Origin: Candidatus Kaiserbacteria bacterium
GTDB taxonomy: Bacteria; Patescibacteriota; Minisyncoccia; Phycocordibacterales; UBA2100
Direction: 5' to 3'
DNA: 15,319 nucleotides
Assembly (NCBI GenBank): GCA_019247335.1
Contig: JAFAPB010000058.1
Location: 1-15,319 of the forward strand
Shown here: positions 11,777-15,319 of the stretch, one piece after another
Position numbering within the stretch: position 1 is the stretch's first letter
Layout of the letters: every line of letters begins with the position of its first letter
Position numbers and translations under genes: made by a program
The notes under the pieces: model-generated
The model's database searches: none
Seen by the model: the letters and a program-made list of their open reading frames with translations, nothing else
What the model was told of the DNA's origin: nothing

Positions 11777-11980
11777 ATGTTTTTGTATTTGCTCAAAAAT
11801 CCTGAAACGCGGCGCATCCTGATGTACCTCGGCGCCGCAGGGATCTTCGCGCTTATCGGTGGGACAGTGTATGCAGCAGCGATGAGTGCCGTCACGCCGA
11901 CGACGCGATCATTCATACAGCTTCGGCAGGCCCGCGAGAATCCGGCCGCCGCTGCCGCGGCGACAAGCGATCAGCAATAA
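11777..11980 (+). CDS. Small single-helix membrane protein, 67 aa, function unknown
   Basis: It starts MFLYLLKNPETRRIL, then a Gly/Ala-rich helix at about 15-35, a polar stretch 'TPTTRSFIQLRQAREN' and an Ala-rich tail ending SDQQ. The frame extends upstream to a TTG at 11762, but the TATACT would then lie inside the gene, so ATG 11777 is used. It is followed after 13 nt by the TraX-like gene, with which it is probably cotranscribed. No family is recognised. Confidence 0.65.
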   Translation: MFLYLLKNPETRRILMYLGAAGIFALIGGTVYAAAMSAVTPTTRSFIQLRQARENPAAAAAATSDQQ

Positions 11981-11993
11981 TCGCCGCAGCAGT

Positions 11994-12689
11994 ATGACCG
12001 CATTCCAGATCAAGATCATCGCGGTCATGACGATGGTGATCGATCACGTCGGCCTGTTCTTCTTCCCGCAATATTTCTTTTTGCGCATTATCGGGCGCCT
12101 CGCATTTCCGCTTTTCGCCTGGCTGATCGCCAACGGCGCATACCACACGCGCGATCTGCCGCTCTATGGCATGCGACTCTTCGCGCTCGCCGTCGTCTCG
12201 CAGGTCCCGTTCACGCTGGCGAATGTGCACATCGGCGAGCCGCTCCTCTATTTGAACGTGGTCTTCACGCTCTGCTGCGGGTTGCTTGCGATCGCGGTCA
12301 TCCAGGCAAAGCGTGGCCTCGTCGTCGCGTCGCTCGCGACGCTTGCATGCGCTGCGCTCGCCGATTTCATCCACAGCGACTACGGAGCTGCCGGCGTACT
12401 CGCGATCGTCGCGTTTTACGTCTTTTTCGAGAACGTCTGGCTTATGACGATCGCGGAAACCACCATCTTAGGGCTTATTCCGATCGGTGTGCATGCGCTC
12501 GAGGGCCTCTATCAGCAGGATCTGCACGTCTTTTATATTGATTCGACGATCGAGATCATCGGCATCCTCTCGCTGATCTGTGTAGCGCTCTATAACGGTA
12601 AAAAAGGGCCGTCCGACCGGTATGCGTTCTACTATTTCTACCCGCTCCAGTACGTGGCTATCTGTATCGGACAGCTGATTTGGGGCTAA
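11994..12689 (+). CDS. TraX family membrane protein
   Basis: A 231-aa polytopic protein with roughly seven to eight helices. The N-terminal 'FQIKIIAVMTMVIDHVGLFF', with the Asp17-His18 pair, followed by 'LRIIGRLAFPLFAWLIANGA', is the TraX signature. TraX of the F plasmid is linked to N-terminal acetylation of pilin. The wider family, common in Firmicutes and CPR, resembles membrane acyltransferases, but its substrates are unknown. There are no plasmid transfer genes nearby, so a conjugation role is unlikely; modification of a cell-surface or pilin component is a guess. ATG at 11994 is chosen because the family starts there; the open frame upstream overlaps the 67-aa gene. A terminator follows at 12749. 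Confidence 0.88.
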   Translation: MTAFQIKIIAVMTMVIDHVGLFFFPQYFFLRIIGRLAFPLFAWLIANGAYHTRDLPLYGMRLFALAVVSQVPFTLANVHIGEPLLYLNVVFTLCCGLLAIAVIQAKRGLVVASLATLACAALADFIHSDYGAAGVLAIVAFYVFFENVWLMTIAETTILGLIPIGVHALEGLYQQDLHVFYIDSTIEIIGILSLICVALYNGKKGPSDRYAFYYFYPLQYVAICIGQLIWG

Positions 12690-12748
12690 AAGCGGCTCTC
12701 CAGCCGGCGCATTGGCGAAGATGAAGGAGAAGGGCAGTTATCCACTCC

Positions 12749-12773
12749 AAAATCTCGGATGCACGAGATTTTT
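12749..12773 (+). terminator. Intrinsic terminator after the TraX-like gene
   Basis: AAAATCTCG (12749-12757), loop GATGCA, CGAGATTTT (12764-12772) with a further T: a perfect 9-bp stem ending in a run of five Ts, 59 nt after the stop. The rest of the 138-nt gap to nrdJ shows no further clear element; TATTAA at 12814-12819 is a weak -10 candidate for nrdJ. Confidence 0.8.
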
Positions 12774-12827
12774 ACGGGAGTACAATGAATCTCCCATTAG
12801 GGTAGAGCGTCATTATTAATTAGGTTT

Positions 12828-15185
12828 ATGCGCATGGCACAGACAACATCAGCTCGCAAAAAAGCGAGCGTGGGTGTGAACCCCACCGACAGCGCGGCGA
12901 GCCGCGTTTACAAAAAATATCTCCCGAATATTCAGAAGCGGGACGGCCGTATCGTGCCGTTCGAGTTCGACAAGATCGTTTCCGCGATCACGAAAGCGAT
13001 GAAAGCGTCGAACGAAGGGTCGGAGGATGAAGCGATCGTCGTCGCGCACAAAGTGTGCGGCGAAATGATGCGCATCACGAAGACCTACAAGAATTTCCTC
13101 CCCACCGTCGAGGGCTGCCAGGATGAGGTCGAGCGTCAGCTCATCCTCTCGGGCTATGCCGCGACCGCCAAGGCGTACATTCTCTACCGCGCCGAGCACT
13201 CCAAGATCCGCAAGGAGCAGGGCGAAGTCCCGGAGCATGTCAAAAAGCTCACCGAAGAGTCGAAAAAATATTTCAAAAACAACCCGCTCGGCGAGTTCGT
13301 GTACCTGCGCACCTACGCGCGCTGGATCGAGAGCGAGCAGCGCCGCGAGACCTGGATCGAGACCGTCGACCGCTATGTCGGCTTTATGAAAGAGAATCTC
13401 GGTGACAAGCTCACGAAGAAAGAGTACGCCGAGATCCGCGACGCGATCCTCAAGCAGGAAGTGATGCCGTCGATGCGCGCGATGCAATTCGCGGGTGCGC
13501 CGGCACGCAAATGCAACACTTGTTTCTACAACTGCTCGTTCACCGCGCCGGTGAAGCTCGATGATTTTGCCGAGATCATGTACCTCTCGATGCAGGGCTG
13601 CGGCGTCGGTTATGCGGTAGAAAGCTACAACATCCAGCAGCTTCCGCAGATCGAAAAGCAGACCGGCGAGAAGCTCGCGATGCACGTCGTGCAGGACACG
13701 AAGGAAGGATGGTGCGATGCACTCACGCTCGGCCTCAAGACCTGGTACGCGGGCAAGGATATCGATTTTGATTTCTCACTCATCCGACCGGCAGGCGCGC
13801 GCTTGAAAACGATGGGCGGCAAGGCCTCGGGCCCCGAGCCGCTTCGCTCGCTGCTCGCCTTTGCGCGCGATCGCATTTTGCGCCGCCAGGGAAGGCGCCT
13901 TCGCAACATCGATGCCCACGACATCATCTGCAAGATCGGCGAGTGCGTGGTCGCGGGCGGCGTACGTCGCACGGCGATGATCTCGCTCTCCGACCTCGAT
14001 GATGTCGAGATCCGCGATGCGAAGAAGGGCCAGTTCTTCCTGACCGATCCGTACCGCTCCGTAGCGAACAACTCCGCAGTCTACGAGACGAAGCCGACCA
14101 ACGCCGAGCTCATGGACGAGTGGGTGGCTTTGATGAAATCGGGTACCGGCGAGCGCGGCATCTTCAACCGCGGCTCTCTCGAGAAGACGATGCCGGCACG
14201 GCGCCTCGAACTCCTCCGCAAGAAGTACGGCAAGAAGACGAATTTCGTCGGGCAGGTGGGAACGAACCCGTGCGGCGAGATCATCCTGCAGTCCAAGCAG
14301 TTCTGCAATCTCTCGGAAGTGATCGCCCGCGCCGACGACACGGAGAAATCACTCCTCCGCAAGGCGCGTCTCGCTACTTTGCTCGGCACCTACCAATCGA
14401 CGCTCACGAAGTTCAACTACATCTCGAAGGACTGGACCGATAACTGCGAGCAGGAACGCCTCCTCGGCGTCTCGATCACCGGTCAGTGGGATTCTCCGGC
14501 AGTCCGCAACGGCGCGACGATGAAGAAGATGCGTCAGGTCGCGATCAAAACGAACCAGACGTATGCGAAGCGCTTCGGCATCCCGCAGTCGTCCTCGATC
14601 ACGTGCGTGAAGCCCTCGGGCACCGTTTCGCAGGCGTTCGACTGCTCCTCGGGCATTCATCCACGCCACTCGCAGTACTACGTCCGCCGCGTCCGCATCT
14701 CGGCGACCGACTCGCTCTACAAGATGGTCCGCGATCAGGGCATCCCACATCATCCGGAAGTCGGGCAGACCGCAGGAGAGGCGAACACGTATGTCCTAGA
14801 ATTTCCGGTCAAGGCGCCGCAGGGATCGGTCTTCAAGAACGACCTCTCGGCGATCGAGCAGCTCGAATACTGGAAGCTCGTGAAGCTCAACTGGACCGAG
14901 CACAACCCGTCGGCCACAATCTCCGTCGGCGAAGACGAGTGGGTGGCGGTCGTCGCCTGGCTCTTCGAGAACTGGGACATCATAGGCGGCCTTTCGTTCC
15001 TCCCGCGCGAGAATCACGTCTATCGCTTGGCGCCGTACGAATCTATCGACAAGAAGACCTACGAGAATCTCGCCTCGAAATTCCCGCAGATCGATTACTC
15101 GAAGCTCGTCATCTACGAGCGCACCGACGAGACCGAGCAGAAAAAAGAGCTCGCGTGCGCCGGCGGCACCTGCGAGATCGTGTAA
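12828..15185 (+). CDS. nrdJ: Adenosylcobalamin-dependent ribonucleoside-triphosphate reductase (class II)
   Basis: A 785-aa enzyme that reduces ribonucleotides to deoxyribonucleotides using a B12-generated thiyl radical. An N-terminal ATP-cone (about 35-125, 'IQKRDGRIVPFEFDKIVSAI') provides allosteric control. The catalytic barrel has the active site N480-P481-C482-G483-E484, with C493 eleven residues later. This matches the C408/C419 spacing of the Lactobacillus leichmannii enzyme, and a Cys cluster lies at 229-236 ahead of it. The C-terminal 'CAGGTC' gives C777 and C782, the swinging redox pair. 'GGKASGPEPLRSLLAFARDR' and 'VVAGGVRRTAMISLSDLDD' are also family-typical. All key residues are present. 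The start is ATG 12828 (Met3 is possible). No cobalamin riboswitch fits in the short upstream gap. Confidence 0.96.
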   Translation: MRMAQTTSARKKASVGVNPTDSAASRVYKKYLPNIQKRDGRIVPFEFDKIVSAITKAMKASNEGSEDEAIVVAHKVCGEMMRITKTYKNFLPTVEGCQDEVERQLILSGYAATAKAYILYRAEHSKIRKEQGEVPEHVKKLTEESKKYFKNNPLGEFVYLRTYARWIESEQRRETWIETVDRYVGFMKENLGDKLTKKEYAEIRDAILKQEVMPSMRAMQFAGAPARKCNTCFYNCSFTAPVKLDDFAEIMYLSMQGCGVGYAVESYNIQQLPQIEKQTGEKLAMHVVQDTKEGWCDALTLGLKTWYAGKDIDFDFSLIRPAGARLKTMGGKASGPEPLRSLLAFARDRILRRQGRRLRNIDAHDIICKIGECVVAGGVRRTAMISLSDLDDVEIRDAKKGQFFLTDPYRSVANNSAVYETKPTNAELMDEWVALMKSGTGERGIFNRGSLEKTMPARRLELLRKKYGKKTNFVGQVGTNPCGEIILQSKQFCNLSEVIARADDTEKSLLRKARLATLLGTYQSTLTKFNYISKDWTDNCEQERLLGVSITGQWDSPAVRNGATMKKMRQVAIKTNQTYAKRFGIPQSSSITCVKPSGTVSQAFDCSSGIHPRHSQYYVRRVRISATDSLYKMVRDQGIPHHPEVGQTAGEANTYVLEFPVKAPQGSVFKNDLSAIEQLEYWKLVKLNWTEHNPSATISVGEDEWVAVVAWLFENWDIIGGLSFLPRENHVYRLAPYESIDKKTYENLASKFPQIDYSKLVIYERTDETEQKKELACAGGTCEIV

Positions 15186-15203
15186 CTTGTCCGAAATGAA
15201 TTT

Positions 15204-15317
15204 TCAAAAGGCCGGCGCGAGCCGGCCTTTGACATTGTCGAGTAAATCGTGCAGTCTCGCTGCATGATCTTTGGAGCAGTCCATGAGAAAAAGCACATCA
15301 CGCATGGACCGGCCGGT
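15204..15317 (-). CDS. Possible C-terminal end of a convergent gene, low confidence
   Basis: On the minus strand one frame is open from the window edge to TGA at 15206-15204, giving 37 residues that end 'DLLDNVKGRLAPAF'. The composition is protein-like, with acidic/basic alternation and Leu spacing suggesting a helix. However, the last eight codons coincide with the terminator hairpin of nrdJ. A competing reading is a plus-strand start at ATG 15283, with GGAG six bases upstream, running off the edge. The fragment is too short to decide. Confidence 0.25.
   Translation of the reverse strand, partial: TGRSMRDVLFLMDCSKDHAARLHDLLDNVKGRLAPAF
15207..15230. terminator. Terminator hairpin after nrdJ
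   Basis: AAAGGCCGGC (15207-15216), loop GCGA, GCCGGCCTTT (15221-15230): a perfect 10-bp stem 21 nt after the nrdJ stop. The T run is only three bases and lies within the stem; the A-rich left arm could serve the opposite strand equally well. Confidence 0.75.
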
Positions 15318-15319
15318 TC

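Noticed and set aside
11994..12689. Conjugative plasmid origin suggested by the TraX-like gene
   Set aside because: No other transfer genes are near, the neighbours are chromosomal housekeeping genes, and TraX-family proteins are common chromosomal membrane proteins.
12721..12819. 32-codon open frame (ATG 12721 to TAA 12819) before nrdJ, possible leader peptide
   Set aside because: It runs through the intrinsic terminator of the TraX-like gene, has no recognisable content and no clear promoter.
1..15319. CRISPR array, insertion sequence, prophage or toxin-antitoxin pair
   Set aside because: No regularly spaced repeats, transposase motifs, terminal inverted repeats or phage genes were seen; the paired small genes here are membrane proteins without toxin-antitoxin features.
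1..15319. Alternative genetic code (UGA as Gly, as in Gracilibacteria/SR1)
   Set aside because: TGA ends genes cleanly, for example at 8473-8475 (just before a terminator) and 11355-11357 (overlapping the next start), so the standard bacterial code fits.

Overview
This 15.3 kb window looks like a chromosomal stretch from a small-genome bacterium of the candidate phyla radiation (CPR / Patescibacteria), most likely a relatively GC-rich Parcubacteria-type lineage. That placement is inferred from the gene set: a membrane-anchored family 5 solute-binding protein next to secG, a LemA/DUF2207/HtpX run, a DUF4342 protein, a TraX-like protein, an AdoCbl-dependent ribonucleotide reductase, and many very short membrane proteins. 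It also rests on compact spacing, rare Shine-Dalgarno sites and start codons placed directly behind -10 boxes. TGA is used as a stop codon several times, which argues against the UGA-glycine code of Gracilibacteria/SR1. No marker gene (16S, ribosomal protein) is present, so the taxonomy is tentative.

Left part, minus strand (1-2404): a three-helix small membrane protein, then a terminator, then secG and a large extracellular solute-binding protein that runs off the left edge. The small membrane protein has a perfect-consensus sigma70-type promoter. This promoter is back to back with the groES promoter, with one base between the two -35 hexamers.

Middle, plus strand (2476-8015): groES-groEL, lemA, a DUF2207 membrane protein and the membrane metalloprotease htpX. 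Together they form a protein quality-control neighbourhood (cytosolic folding plus envelope surveillance). The groES mRNA would start with a strong 35-nt hairpin. No CIRCE element is present.

Next (8050-10130): an orphan 141-aa protein ending at a good terminator, a tRNA-Ser(GGA), then four tightly packed small genes: DUF4342, two small membrane proteins and a DUF3750-like protein. The last of these is clearly lower in GC than the surroundings. A perfect 13-bp terminator hairpin closes the block.

Right part (10149-15319): a stand-alone ATP-grasp ligase resembling the ATP-grasp half of cyanophycin synthetase, overlapping by 4 bp a DUF1761-type membrane protein. Then come a 67-aa one-helix protein, a TraX-family membrane protein, a terminator, and a class II (B12-dependent) ribonucleoside-triphosphate reductase followed by a terminator. 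The last ~90 bases may hold the end of a convergent gene.

The most notable window-wide pattern is transcriptional. At four protein-coding starts (lemA, the DUF4342 gene, the ATP-grasp gene, the 67-aa gene) a TAnnnT hexamer sits exactly 6 nt before the ATG, and at htpX 7 nt, as expected for leaderless mRNAs. A few other genes have clear leaders with Shine-Dalgarno sites. No mobile elements, CRISPR arrays or rRNA genes were seen.
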